Shown here: positions 1 through 6,562 of the stretch, in pieces
Layout: every line of letters starts with the position of its first letter
Numbering within the stretch: position 1 is the first letter of the stretch
Assembly (NCBI GenBank): GCA_026394025.1
Contig: JAPKZC010000452.1
Location: 1-10,975 of the forward strand
Direction: 5' to 3'
Origin: Candidatus Solibacter sp.
GTDB taxonomy: Bacteria; Acidobacteriota; Terriglobia; Bryobacterales; Bryobacteraceae
Length of the DNA stretch: 10,975 nucleotides
Notes under the pieces: generated by a model
The model's input: the letters and a program-made list of their open reading frames with translations, nothing else
Told to the model about the DNA's origin: nothing
Database searches by the model: none
Program-made: the position numbers and the translations under genes

Positions 1-31
1 CCCTATTCTTGTAATCATTCGGTTTACGATC

Positions 32-517
32 TTGCGGATAGTCATTGAAGGCCTCTCTGAGCTGCCTTGGGACATCGAGGATCTTCTTTTCGTCTGCCCA
101 TTGGGTATTGCCGTCGGTGCATATATTCCCGGTGCCATTCTCTCTGGCCGCGCATCCGAGTCCAAGTCTGGTATGGGGAAACTGTGCGTTAGGGCAATAT
201 TGGTCCTTTCGGGCACCGCAATCTGGGTCGGGGCTTACGTGTGGGTCCAGCACTCGATTCCCGTTGTTTACTATCACGCTGGAGGTTTCCCGCAAACGGG
301 CACTATGCGCGGCCCGTATTGGGCGGCGTTTTTGTTTGGCATCACTGTGGGCGCGCTAGCTTACATGAAGTACAACCGAAAGTTCCCGCAGATGCTTCCG
401 CTCCCGTGGACCGACAGGGAGGCGCATTTGTTAGGCGAGGACGGCGTTTGTAAACGTTGCCGAATTAGCAAATCCCGAATCGATGAGTTTGGCATAAGGT
501 GCGGGCTTACACCATGA
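32..517 (+). CDS. Unrecognised multi-pass membrane protein with C-terminal Cys motif (5' end probably outside window)
   Basis: I do not recognise this family. The frame is open to the left edge, and the only usual start codon before the first membrane segment is TTG at 32, so the true N-terminus is probably further upstream. Counting from that TTG (161 aa), hydrophobic segments lie at about residues 18-37, 51-72 and 96-111, which suggests an integral membrane protein. The polar tail after residue 115 carries Cys140, Cys143 and Cys157 (C-x2-C-x13-C), possibly a small metal-binding or redox site. Base composition looks clearly less GC-rich than the operon starting at 865. No partner gene is visible, and the next feature is the tRNA-Gln on the opposite strand. 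That it is expressed is likely from its length and membrane pattern. Function is unknown. Confidence 0.55.
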   Translation: MRIVIEGLSELPWDIEDLLFVCPLGIAVGAYIPGAILSGRASESKSGMGKLCVRAILVLSGTAIWVGAYVWVQHSIPVVYYHAGGFPQTGTMRGPYWAAFLFGITVGALAYMKYNRKFPQMLPLPWTDREAHLLGEDGVCKRCRISKSRIDEFGIRCGLTP

Positions 518-593
518 ATCGGCAATACGCAACCGAGTGTGGCGCATTGGTGCGGCGTATCAACTTTCGTTGGAGGTGACAGAAGGTCCGTCA

Positions 594-704
594 CGGCTCT
601 ACGCCAAAAACGGGGGAGACCCCATCCCAGATCAGTTGCCTCCACATAATACCGTCACTCGGTCGGATCAACTGAGCGGACTCAAGGAAACTGGCGTAGA
701 GCCG
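594..704. other. Nested inverted-repeat element beside the tRNA, candidate structured RNA
   Basis: A perfect 13-bp inverted repeat (CGGCTCTACGCCA at 594-606, its complement at 692-704) encloses further pairings: GGGG/CCCC with a 3-nt loop (613-616 with 620-623), a 7-bp pair (632-638 with 669-675), and inside that ACCG/CGGT (651-654 with 660-663, 5-nt loop). A separate GTGAC/GTCAC hairpin (576-580 with 590-594) sits just outside. Both strands could fold. On the minus strand the element starts 9 nt past the tRNA-Gln CCA end, so it may lie in the tRNA transcript's trailer. Alternatives are a small RNA or the remnant of a mobile element. The pairings are seen in the sequence; the function is inference. 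Confidence 0.4.
606..623 (-). terminator. Candidate intrinsic terminator downstream of tRNA-Gln
   Basis: Read on the minus strand, a GGGG-TCT-CCCC hairpin (623-613) is followed by CG and five T residues (610-606). The stem is short but pure G-C, and it lies about 90 nt beyond the tRNA 3' end in the correct orientation. It is nested in the larger inverted-repeat element, which may compete with it for folding. Confidence 0.35.
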
Positions 705-713
705 CCGAGGCTT

Positions 714-787
714 TGGCTGGGACGCAGGGATTCGAACCCCGATACGCAGCTCCAGAGGCTGCAGTCTTACCGTTAGACGACGTCCCA
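714..787 (-). tRNA. tRNA-Gln (anticodon CUG), CCA encoded
   Basis: Read on the minus strand, a complete cloverleaf is visible. The 7-bp acceptor stem TGGGACG/CGTCCCA pairs perfectly. The D arm is GTCT-loop-AGAC. The anticodon stem GCAGC/GCTGC closes a 7-nt loop, CTCTGGA, with anticodon CTG. The variable loop has 4 nt, and the T arm carries the TTCGAAT loop. Discriminator G is followed by an encoded CCA (714-716). The anticodon reads CAG, so this is glutamine tRNA. It faces away from the operon at 865, and its 3' end points toward the lower-GC region on the left. Confidence 0.96.
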
Positions 788-803
788 ATAAAACCGAAAC
801 CTC

Positions 804-832
804 ATTTTACCAGACCTGGACGCGCGAATCCA
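804..832 (-). promoter_or_regulatory. Putative sigma-70-type promoter of tRNA-Gln
   Basis: On the minus strand, TAAAAT (809-804, 5 of 6 to the -10 consensus) lies 17 nt downstream of TGGATT (832-827, 3 of 6 to the -35 consensus). Transcription would begin near 797, about ten bases before the mature tRNA 5' end. Spacing and position fit well; the -35 is weak. Confidence 0.5.
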
Positions 833-864
833 CCACGCGGCGCATAGTAGACTGGAAGTTCAAG

Positions 865-1653
865 ATGAAGAACTGGTTGCGGGTGAGCGTCCTGCTTGGC
901 CTGTTCGCCTCGGCCGGCTCGGCCGTCGATTGGAAAGCCCTCAAGCCGCAGGGCTACGTGAGCGATTTCGCCCGCGTCATCGACCCCGCCAGCAAGTCCC
1001 AACTCGAAGCCTACTGCGCCACCGTGGAGGGTTCCACCGGCGCCCAGATGGCCCTCGTCACTAGTGCCACCTTGGAAGGCGAACCCATCGACGACGTTGC
1101 CAACACCATCTATCGCGCCTGGGGCGTCGGCCAAAAAGGCAAGAACGAAGGCGTCCTGCTCCTGCTGGTCATCGGCGACCGGCGCCATCGCCTCGAGATC
1201 GGCTACGGCCTCGAACCCATCCTCCCCGATAGCTTGGCCGGCTCCGTGCTCCGCGAAATGCGCCCCGCCTTACGCCAGCAGCGCTACGGCGAAGCCCTCA
1301 TGGCGGCCGCGGACACCATCGGCGGTGGCGTCGCCAAGGCGAAGAACGTCAGCCTCACCACCCAGCTTCCGCGCCGCATCCGCGGCACTCCGAGCGATTC
1401 CATTCCGTGGCCCATGGTGATCGGTGGCATCGGCCTGCTTATCTTTCTTTTCCGCGCCGGCGGACCACGCGGCTACGGGGGCGGCGGGGGCGGCGGCTTC
1501 CTGACCGCCATGATCCTCGGTAACATATTGTCTCGCGGTTCCTGGGGCGGCCGCGGCTCCGGCGGATTCGGCGGCCCGGATTCCGGCGATGGCGGATTCG
1601 GCGGTTTTGGCGGCGGCGATTCCGGCGGCGGCGGCGCTTCCAGCGATTGGTAA
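865..1653 (+). CDS. TPM-domain (YgcG/Psb32/MOLO1-like) membrane protein with Gly-rich tail
   Basis: This 262-aa protein is predicted to be exported and membrane-anchored. Residues 1-20 form a signal peptide (charged start, hydrophobic core, GSA end). Residues about 31-145 match the TPM domain, with the typical opening GYVSDFARVID and the later EGVLLLLVIGDRRHRLEIGYG region. A transmembrane segment follows at about 182-197, then a shorter hydrophobic stretch (212-223) in a Gly-rich tail ending in GGGASSDW, as in the YgcG group. The start is supported by GGAAG at 854-858, 6 nt upstream. TPM proteins are often encoded beside lemA, as here with one gene between them. Their molecular role is poorly defined; envelope functions are suspected. 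It is the first gene of the six-gene operon, and the next start is 7 nt after its stop. Confidence 0.88.
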   Translation: MKNWLRVSVLLGLFASAGSAVDWKALKPQGYVSDFARVIDPASKSQLEAYCATVEGSTGAQMALVTSATLEGEPIDDVANTIYRAWGVGQKGKNEGVLLLLVIGDRRHRLEIGYGLEPILPDSLAGSVLREMRPALRQQRYGEALMAAADTIGGGVAKAKNVSLTTQLPRRIRGTPSDSIPWPMVIGGIGLLIFLFRAGGPRGYGGGGGGGFLTAMILGNILSRGSWGGRGSGGFGGPDSGDGGFGGFGGGDSGGGGASSDW

Positions 1654-1660
1654 CCACCCT

Positions 1661-2386
1661 ATGGAAAAGCTACTCACGCAACTCATCGGGAAACTCCAGA
1701 AGGCCTACGGCGCGCGCCTCGTCTCCGTGGTCCTCTATGGTTCGGCCGCCGCAGGCGACCACCACGCCGATTTCTCCGACATCAATATACTCTGCGTGCT
1801 CAGCGAAATCTCCCCCCGCGAGCTCGCTGCCGGCGAAGACATCTTCCGCTGGTGGCGCGAGCAGGGCAGCCCTTCCCCTTTGCTCCTCACCGAGCACGAA
1901 CTGGTCACCTCCACCGACTGTTTCGCCATCGAGTTCCACGATATCCAGCGCCAGCACCGCCTCCTCCATGGCAGAGATGTCATCACTTCGCTGGCTATCG
2001 ACGACTCCTTCTACCGCGCCCAGGTGGAGCACGATCTTCGCGCCAAATTCCTCCGCGTCCGCCAGAAGGCCGGCGGCATGCTCTCCAATCCCGATCTGCT
2101 GCGCCGCATGCTGCTCGATTCCGTCTCGACTTTCTGCGTGCTCTTCCGCCATGCGCTCATCCTCAGCGGCGTGGACGCCCCCGCGTTGAAGCGCGACGTC
2201 ATCCAGCGCGCCCGCGAAGTTTTTGGCTTCGATGCCGCGCCTTTTGAAAAACTCCTCGATGTTCGCGAAGGCCGCCTCAAGCCGCGCGAGCTCGACCCGG
2301 TGCTCCTCCTGGCTTCATACCTGAAAGAGATCGCGCAAGTCATCGACGCGGTCGACAAAATCGAAAAACAAGGAGAACTTTCTTGA
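1661..2386 (+). CDS. Nucleotidyltransferase-fold protein with atypical active site
   Basis: This 241-aa protein has the pol-beta-superfamily signature near its N-terminus: LYGSAAAG (residues 25-32) followed by FSDINILCVL (38-47). Canonical members have G-S then D-x-D/E; here the second carboxylate position is Asn42 (D40-I-N42), so metal-dependent catalysis may be impaired or use other ligands, perhaps Glu91 or Asp94. The C-terminal half (about 115-235) is predicted helical, like the helical domains attached to antibiotic or protein nucleotidyltransferases. I chose ATG 1661 because the longer in-frame ORF would run far into the TPM gene. No clear Shine-Dalgarno is seen, so coupling to the upstream gene is likely. 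Its stop overlaps the lemA start. Substrate unknown. Confidence 0.75.
   Translation: MEKLLTQLIGKLQKAYGARLVSVVLYGSAAAGDHHADFSDINILCVLSEISPRELAAGEDIFRWWREQGSPSPLLLTEHELVTSTDCFAIEFHDIQRQHRLLHGRDVITSLAIDDSFYRAQVEHDLRAKFLRVRQKAGGMLSNPDLLRRMLLDSVSTFCVLFRHALILSGVDAPALKRDVIQRAREVFGFDAAPFEKLLDVREGRLKPRELDPVLLLASYLKEIAQVIDAVDKIEKQGELS
2370..2375 (+). promoter_or_regulatory. Shine-Dalgarno that fixes the TTG start of lemA
   Basis: AAGGAG lies 7 nt upstream of TTG 2383, inside the last codons of the nucleotidyltransferase gene. No ATG or GTG in the lemA frame has an equally placed site, and translation from the TTG gives a proper N-terminal membrane segment. Confidence 0.75.
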
Positions 2387-2949
2387 AAATTGCACTGATT
2401 ATCGTTGCTGTTCTGCTCCTGCTGGGAATGGGAGCTTGCAGCAAGTTCGTCGATGTGCGCAACGATCTGGTCACGCAGCGCGAAGCCGTCACCGCGGCCT
2501 GGAGCACCGTGGACATCGCCCTGCAGCGCCGTGCCGACCTCATCCCCAACCTGGTGGAGACCGTCAAAGGCTTCGCCGCGCACGAAACCGAAGTCTTCAA
2601 GAACATCGGCGACGCCCGTGCCGCCCTCGGCGGGGCACGCACTCCGGCGGATAAGATCGCCGCCAACGATCAGTTGTCGGGCGCGCTCTCCCGCCTCCTG
2701 GTGATCAGCGAGAACTATCCGCAGCTTCGCTCCAACGAGAACTTCCTGCGTCTTCAGGACGAACTGGCCGGCACCGAAAACCGTATCGCCGTGGAGCGCC
2801 GCAAGTACAACGAGACCCTTCAGCGATACAATACGTCCATCGAACTTTTTCCCAACAACATCGTCGCCGGCATGAGCGGCTTCACCCGCAACGATGCCTA
2901 TTTCAAGACTGAGCCCGGCGCTCGGGACAATCCAAAGGTGCAATTCTAA
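2383..2949 (+). CDS. lemA: LemA family protein
   Basis: This 188-aa protein has the LemA family length and its hallmark core, with AAWSTVDIALQRRADLIPNL and VETVKGFAAHE at about residues 42-72, followed by long helices and the PNNIVAGMSGF region near 154-164. The N-terminus is a single membrane segment (residues 2-17). Cys19 after LGMGA resembles an imperfect lipobox, so it may be a lipoprotein instead of a simple membrane anchor. The start is TTG, chosen from the SD at 2370-2375. Its TTG overlaps the TGA of the previous gene, and its TAA shares one base with the next ATG, so translation is probably coupled on both sides. LemA function is not well established; co-occurrence with a TPM protein is common. 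Confidence 0.92.
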   Translation: MKIALIIVAVLLLLGMGACSKFVDVRNDLVTQREAVTAAWSTVDIALQRRADLIPNLVETVKGFAAHETEVFKNIGDARAALGGARTPADKIAANDQLSGALSRLLVISENYPQLRSNENFLRLQDELAGTENRIAVERRKYNETLQRYNTSIELFPNNIVAGMSGFTRNDAYFKTEPGARDNPKVQF

Positions 2950-4385
2950 TGTTCGGAAACTATATCAACGGAGAGTGGATCACCAGCGGCGCCACTTTTG
3001 AGAACCGCAACCCCGCCAACACCGGGGAAGTCGCCGGTACCTTCGTCAAGGGCACGGCCGCCGATATCGACGCTGCAGCCGCGGCCGCCACCGCCGCTTT
3101 CCCTGGCTGGAGCGCCACCAGCGGACCCGCGCGCGGCAACATCCTCTACAAGGCCGCCGATATCCTCGACAAGAACTTCGAGTCCATCGCCGCCGACATG
3201 ACCCGCGAGGAAGGCAAGACGCTGCCCGAGGCCAAGGGCGAGGTCCGCCGCGCCATCAACATCTTCCGCTACTTCGCCGGCGAAGGCTCGCGCCTGCCCG
3301 GAATGCTGGTGCCCAGCGAGCGCGATCGCGTCCACATGTTCGCCCTGCGCAAGCCCGTCGGCGTGGTGGGCCTCATCACCCCCTGGAACTTCCCTTCGGC
3401 CATCCCCGCCTGGAAGCTGGCCCCGGCGCTGATCTGCGGCAACACCGTGGTCCTTAAGCCCGCGTCCGCCGCCCCGCTCAGCGCGTGGCGCATCGTGGAA
3501 GCTCTCCACCAGGCCGGTATCCCGAAGGGCGTGGTCAACTTCGTCGCCGGTTCCGGTGGCGAATTGGGCGGAGCGCTCGTCAATGCCGCCGGATTGAAGG
3601 CGATCTCCTTTACCGGCTCCTGCGAAATCGGCGACTGGTTGCACGCCGCGGCCAGCAAGCGCCGCCTCCGCATCCAACTCGAAATGGGCGGCAAGAACCC
3701 CACCATCGTGCTTGCCGACGCGGATTTCAACGGGGCTGTGGAGAACGTGGTCAACGCCGCCTTCTTCTCCACCGGCCAGAAGTGCACCGCCACCAGCCGC
3801 GCCATCGTGGAGGACGCCATCTACGATAAGTTCGTCGCCGCCGTGACCGAGCGCACCCGCAAACTCAAGGTCGGCGACGGCATGCAACCCGGCACGGATA
3901 TCGGCCCCTGCGTCGATCAGTCCCAAATGGAGACCGTCCTCCGCTACATCGAGATCGGCCGCCGGGAATGCGGCGAGCCGGCCTGCGGAGGCCGCCGCCT
4001 CACCGAAGGCGCGCTGGCCAACGGCTACTTCGTCGAGCCCACCGTGTTCGCCGGCGTCACGGAGGCTCACACCATTGCGCGCGAGGAGATCTTCGGACCG
4101 GTGCTCGCCATTATGCGAGCTTCCGATTTCGAAGATGCCATGCGGATTGCCAACGCCATCCCGTTCGGGCTCTCCTCTTCCATCCAGACCACCAACCTCT
4201 CGCGCGCCTTCGACTTCATCTATCGCGCCGAAGCCGGCCTGCTCACCGTCAACCTGCCCAGTGCGGGCGTGGAATACCAACTCCCCTTCGGCGGCACCAA
4301 GGATTCCAGCTTCGGTCCCAAGGAACAGGGCCCGGCCGCGCTCGAGTTCTATAGCGATTACAAAACCGTCTACCTCAAATACTGA
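2949..4385 (+). CDS. NAD(P)-dependent aldehyde dehydrogenase, probably alpha-ketoglutarate semialdehyde (2,5-dioxovalerate) dehydrogenase
   Basis: This full-length aldehyde dehydrogenase (478 aa) has all catalytic features: PWNFP at 145-149 with Asn147, the nucleotide-binding FTGS at 221-224, the general base Glu245 in LEMGGKNP, the nucleophile Cys279 in GQKCTATSR, and EEIFGPVL from 379. The overall sequence (N-terminus YINGEWI, ending with a GPKEQG and YSDYKTVY tail) resembles ketoglutarate-semialdehyde dehydrogenases of sugar-acid catabolism. These oxidise 2-oxoglutarate semialdehyde to 2-oxoglutarate in the cytosol. The next gene, a FAH-fold dehydratase candidate, would make that substrate, which supports the assignment. 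The start shares one base with the lemA stop (TAATG). Exact substrate is inferred from context; a broader semialdehyde specificity is possible. Confidence 0.88.
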   Translation: MFGNYINGEWITSGATFENRNPANTGEVAGTFVKGTAADIDAAAAAATAAFPGWSATSGPARGNILYKAADILDKNFESIAADMTREEGKTLPEAKGEVRRAINIFRYFAGEGSRLPGMLVPSERDRVHMFALRKPVGVVGLITPWNFPSAIPAWKLAPALICGNTVVLKPASAAPLSAWRIVEALHQAGIPKGVVNFVAGSGGELGGALVNAAGLKAISFTGSCEIGDWLHAAASKRRLRIQLEMGGKNPTIVLADADFNGAVENVVNAAFFSTGQKCTATSRAIVEDAIYDKFVAAVTERTRKLKVGDGMQPGTDIGPCVDQSQMETVLRYIEIGRRECGEPACGGRRLTEGALANGYFVEPTVFAGVTEAHTIAREEIFGPVLAIMRASDFEDAMRIANAIPFGLSSSIQTTNLSRAFDFIYRAEAGLLTVNLPSAGVEYQLPFGGTKDSSFGPKEQGPAALEFYSDYKTVYLKY

Positions 4386-4386
4386 A

Positions 4387-5205
4387 ATGCGACTCGGACA
4401 AACTCTCGTCAACGGAGCCGTCACCGCGGCCCTCTTTGAAATCGGCGGAACCCGCATCATTGCGGGGCGCACCGCGCTCGACGTGATCCTCGATCCGTCG
4501 CTTGTGGGCCGCGCCTCTTCGCCCGTTGCCGGCGCCGAACCCATCATCCCCATTCATCCGCCCGAAGTGTGGGGTTGTGGCTGCACCTACGAAACCAGCG
4601 CCAGCTTCCGCGATGCCGAGCACGGCACCCGCGAAGGCATGTATGCCCACGTCTACCGTGACCCGCGCCCCGAGGTTTTCTTCAAAGGCACGGCCCGCCA
4701 CTGCGTCGGCACACGCGACGCCATCGGTATTCGTCCCGATTCGCGTTTCACCGCGCCAGAGCCCGAACTTGCCATTGTGCTGGGTCCCGGCCATGCCATC
4801 TACGGATTCACCCTCGCCAACGACGTCTCCGCCTGGGACATCGAACGCGAGAACGCTCTCTACCTGACCCAATCCAAGGCCTACGACCGCTGCTGCGCCC
4901 TTGGCCCCGTGGTCGTCACAGCGGACGACATCGCCGATCCCTACAGCCTCCAGATGACCTGTACCGTCACGCGGTCGGGGAAGGTGCTCTACCACGGCGA
5001 GGTCAATACCGCCAAACTCCACCGCCGCCTGGAGACCTTGGTCGAATACCTCACGCGCGCCAATAACGTTCCCGCCGGCACCGTCGTGATGACCGGCACC
5101 GGCATCATAGTCCCCCAGGAGGCAGCCCTCGCCCCCGGCGACGTAGTAACTATCGGGGTCCCCGAGATTGGTGAACTCATGAATACGGTAGTTATCCTCA
5201 GTTAG
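4387..5205 (+). CDS. FAH-superfamily protein, candidate 2-dehydro-3-deoxy-D-pentonate dehydratase
   Basis: This 272-aa protein belongs to the fumarylacetoacetate hydrolase superfamily. Visible landmarks are HPPEVWGCGCTYE (57-69), the metal-binding pair Glu125 and Glu127 in PEPELAIVLG, Asp146 in TLANDVSAW, Lys164 in LTQSKAYD, and the TGTG loop at 236-239. The EVWGxGxTYE pattern is typical of 2-keto-3-deoxy-arabonate/xylonate dehydratases (KdaD/AraD1-like), which convert 2-keto-3-deoxy-pentonate to 2-oxoglutarate semialdehyde. The adjacent dehydrogenase would oxidise that product. It starts one base after the dehydrogenase stop, without a visible SD, so coupling is likely. It is somewhat short at the N-terminus relative to the longer AraD1-type members. 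Other FAH activities (hydrolase, decarboxylase) cannot be excluded. Confidence 0.78.
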   Translation: MRLGQTLVNGAVTAALFEIGGTRIIAGRTALDVILDPSLVGRASSPVAGAEPIIPIHPPEVWGCGCTYETSASFRDAEHGTREGMYAHVYRDPRPEVFFKGTARHCVGTRDAIGIRPDSRFTAPEPELAIVLGPGHAIYGFTLANDVSAWDIERENALYLTQSKAYDRCCALGPVVVTADDIADPYSLQMTCTVTRSGKVLYHGEVNTAKLHRRLETLVEYLTRANNVPAGTVVMTGTGIIVPQEAALAPGDVVTIGVPEIGELMNTVVILS

Positions 5206-5207
5206 CC

Positions 5208-5573
5208 ATGCCGGATAAGGAGCGACTAACTCAACTAGCCGCCGGCCTGCACGTTCCGACCATTCAGCGCCATATCTTTCTCTGCGCCGATCAGGCCAAG
5301 CCTCAGTGCTGCTCGATGGAGGCAGGTATTGAGTCCTGGGACTACCCCAAGCGCCGTCTCGCCGAACTGGGCTTACTCGACCGCGTCTTCCGCACCAAAG
5401 CCAACTGCCTCCGCATTTGCGAAGGTGGCCCCATCGCCGTCGTCTACCCCGAAGGCGTCTGGTATCACTCCGCCACCCCGGCGGTCCTGGAGCGCATCAT
5501 CCAGGAGCACCTGATCGGCGGCCGGTTAGTAGAAGAATTCTGCTTCGCCAGGGTGTTGAAAAACTACACATAA
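5208..5573 (+). CDS. Thioredoxin-fold [2Fe-2S] ferredoxin
   Basis: This 121-aa protein has the pattern of the thioredoxin-like [2Fe-2S] ferredoxins. HIFLCADQ places Cys26, followed by Cys34/Cys35, and the second half of the site is KANCLRICEGGP with Cys67 and Cys71. PIAVVYPEGVWYHSATPAVL continues the fold to the EHLIGG motif near 100-105. It would carry electrons in the cytosol; the partner is unknown. It starts 2 nt after the previous stop and is the last gene of the operon. The tail after FCFA (residue 114) is short, and differs from the tail encoded by the duplicated fragment at 6722-6819. That suggests the native 3' end was altered here by the rearrangement described in the findings. Confidence 0.85.
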   Translation: MPDKERLTQLAAGLHVPTIQRHIFLCADQAKPQCCSMEAGIESWDYPKRRLAELGLLDRVFRTKANCLRICEGGPIAVVYPEGVWYHSATPAVLERIIQEHLIGGRLVEEFCFARVLKNYT

Positions 5574-5657
5574 CGACAGAAGTCTCGGGTTATTTCCCTA
5601 CAATTTGGAAGTTCTGGGGAATCCATGCCCATTTACGGAGTGGGTATTGTTTGCTAA

Positions 5658-5680
5658 CTAACGTTAATTCAATAACGTAG
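5658..5680. repeat. AT-rich inverted repeat in the leader of PEP-CTERM gene A
   Basis: ACGTTA (5661-5666) and TAACGT (5673-5678) form an inverted repeat with a 6-nt spacer. CT/AG extends it by two pairs past one bulged A (5660). It lies about 90 bp before the start at 5770, in an AT-rich island of a GC-rich region, and could be an operator or part of a promoter. I see no convincing -35/-10 pair around it. Confidence 0.3.
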
Positions 5681-5756
5681 GACTTCCCGAGTTGTGTCAT
5701 GGCATTTGGCGAACCACGTGCTCAATGACCGCACCAGACCGCACTCAAAGGTTCCC

Positions 5757-5762
5757 AAGGAG
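5757..5762 (+). promoter_or_regulatory. Shine-Dalgarno of PEP-CTERM gene A, decides its start
   Basis: AAGGAG lies 7 nt before ATG 5770. An upstream in-frame ATG at 5692 gives a 26-residue polar, arginine-rich extension before the signal peptide and has no such site, so 5770 is preferred. Confidence 0.8.
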
Positions 5763-5769
5763 AAGAGCC

Positions 5770-6543
5770 ATGTCCCACAGAACTCTATTTGGATCGCTTG
5801 CAACTACGCTGACGCTGTTATCGTTGTCGACGGTACCAGCTTACGCCGATTTCTTTACTGGATTTGAACCAACCACCTATGCCGTCGGTGGTCTCGCTGG
5901 TCAGAACGGGTGGTCCGTATTCGGACCCGCGGTCGTGACGGTCGAGACATCCAATGTCAAGACCGGACTTCAGGCTGTGTTTGTAGATGGTGGTGCGTCG
6001 GCCACCAGTCAATCCGGGCCTCACCGCGCTGATGCGGCTGGCTCCCTGGTTGACCTGTCAGCGGATATCTTCCTGGCAAGCAATTCCCATGAAAGTAGCT
6101 GGCAATTCGCCGCACTAACGTTTTCTGGTGCTTTTCCTTTCGCCGGCGGCATCGATGTGGATGCCACTACCAACGCCATACACGTCATCACCGCCGGTTA
6201 CCCCGTCGTTGGTACGTTGACAAGAGAAGCATGGAACCATGTCGATCTTGTGTTTGACTTCACTACCCAGAGGTACAGCTTCAGTCTGAATGGGGCAACG
6301 CTTGCGTCGGGCTTGGCTTTCTGCGGTGATAATAGCGTCTGCGCCGGCGGTCCCGTTGCTGCCTACTCGTCCGGGCTCTTCGACACTTTCGGCGGTTCGG
6401 GGACTAACGACTCAGGCTTTATCGACAATTACTCCGTCACCACCCTCACCAGCCCTGTGCCGGAGCCGGCTTCGGTTGTTCTGCTGGGCTTCGCCGTGGC
6501 CCTGACCACAAGACGCTTGCGGTCGGCACGGGCAAGATCCTGA
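5770..6543 (+). CDS. PEP-CTERM surface protein A, LamG/concanavalin-like
   Basis: This 257-aa exported protein has a signal peptide (residues 1-27, ending PAYA before DFFTGFE) and a C-terminal sorting signal: VPEPAS, a hydrophobic stretch (VVLLGFAVAL) and an Arg-rich end. Such signals are cleaved by exosortase in the inner membrane, often for matrix- or surface-associated proteins; no exosortase gene is in this window. The middle has a beta-rich pattern with SWQFAALTF, REAWNHVDLVFDFTTQRYSF and SGFIDNYSVT, like concanavalin/LamG-fold domains in many PEP-CTERM proteins. Two Cys (in AFCGDNSVCAG) may form a disulfide. It stands alone on the plus strand, between the ferredoxin gene and the chimeric scar, with its own ribosome binding site, and appears less GC-rich than the operon upstream. 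Its specific role is unknown. Confidence 0.85.
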   Translation: MSHRTLFGSLATTLTLLSLSTVPAYADFFTGFEPTTYAVGGLAGQNGWSVFGPAVVTVETSNVKTGLQAVFVDGGASATSQSGPHRADAAGSLVDLSADIFLASNSHESSWQFAALTFSGAFPFAGGIDVDATTNAIHVITAGYPVVGTLTREAWNHVDLVFDFTTQRYSFSLNGATLASGLAFCGDNSVCAGGPVAAYSSGLFDTFGGSGTNDSGFIDNYSVTTLTSPVPEPASVVLLGFAVALTTRRLRSARARS

Positions 6544-6546
6544 CCA

Positions 6547-6562
6547 GCTCATCCGCTCATCC
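6547..6562. repeat. Short tandem repeat GCTCATCC x2
   Basis: Two exact 8-bp units (6547-6554 and 6555-6562), plus a partial third (GCTCC), lie just after the stop of PEP-CTERM gene A. Farther on, CGTCG/CGACG (6589-6593 with 6599-6603) forms a weak hairpin without a T-tract, so I do not call a terminator. Confidence 0.5.

Noticed and set aside
1471..1650. GGCGG-type repeats suggesting a DNA repeat array or CRISPR
   Set aside because: They are the Gly-rich codons of the TPM protein tail, a known protein feature without regular spacers.
2946..4553. 535-aa open frame antisense to the aldehyde dehydrogenase
   Set aside because: It is a typical antisense shadow of a GC-rich gene: Gly/Ala/Asp-rich, no recognisable domain, and the sense strand has every catalytic motif of an aldehyde dehydrogenase.
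5551..5573. Insertion-sequence end suggested by TGTTGAAAAACTAC
   Set aside because: No transposase is present and no matching inverted end is found anywhere up to the scar, so it is mentioned only as a resemblance.
5574..5769. Promoter for PEP-CTERM gene A
   Set aside because: The region is AT-rich and probably holds it, but no -35/-10 pair with good spacing stands out; candidates such as TTTACG with TAACTA match too poorly.
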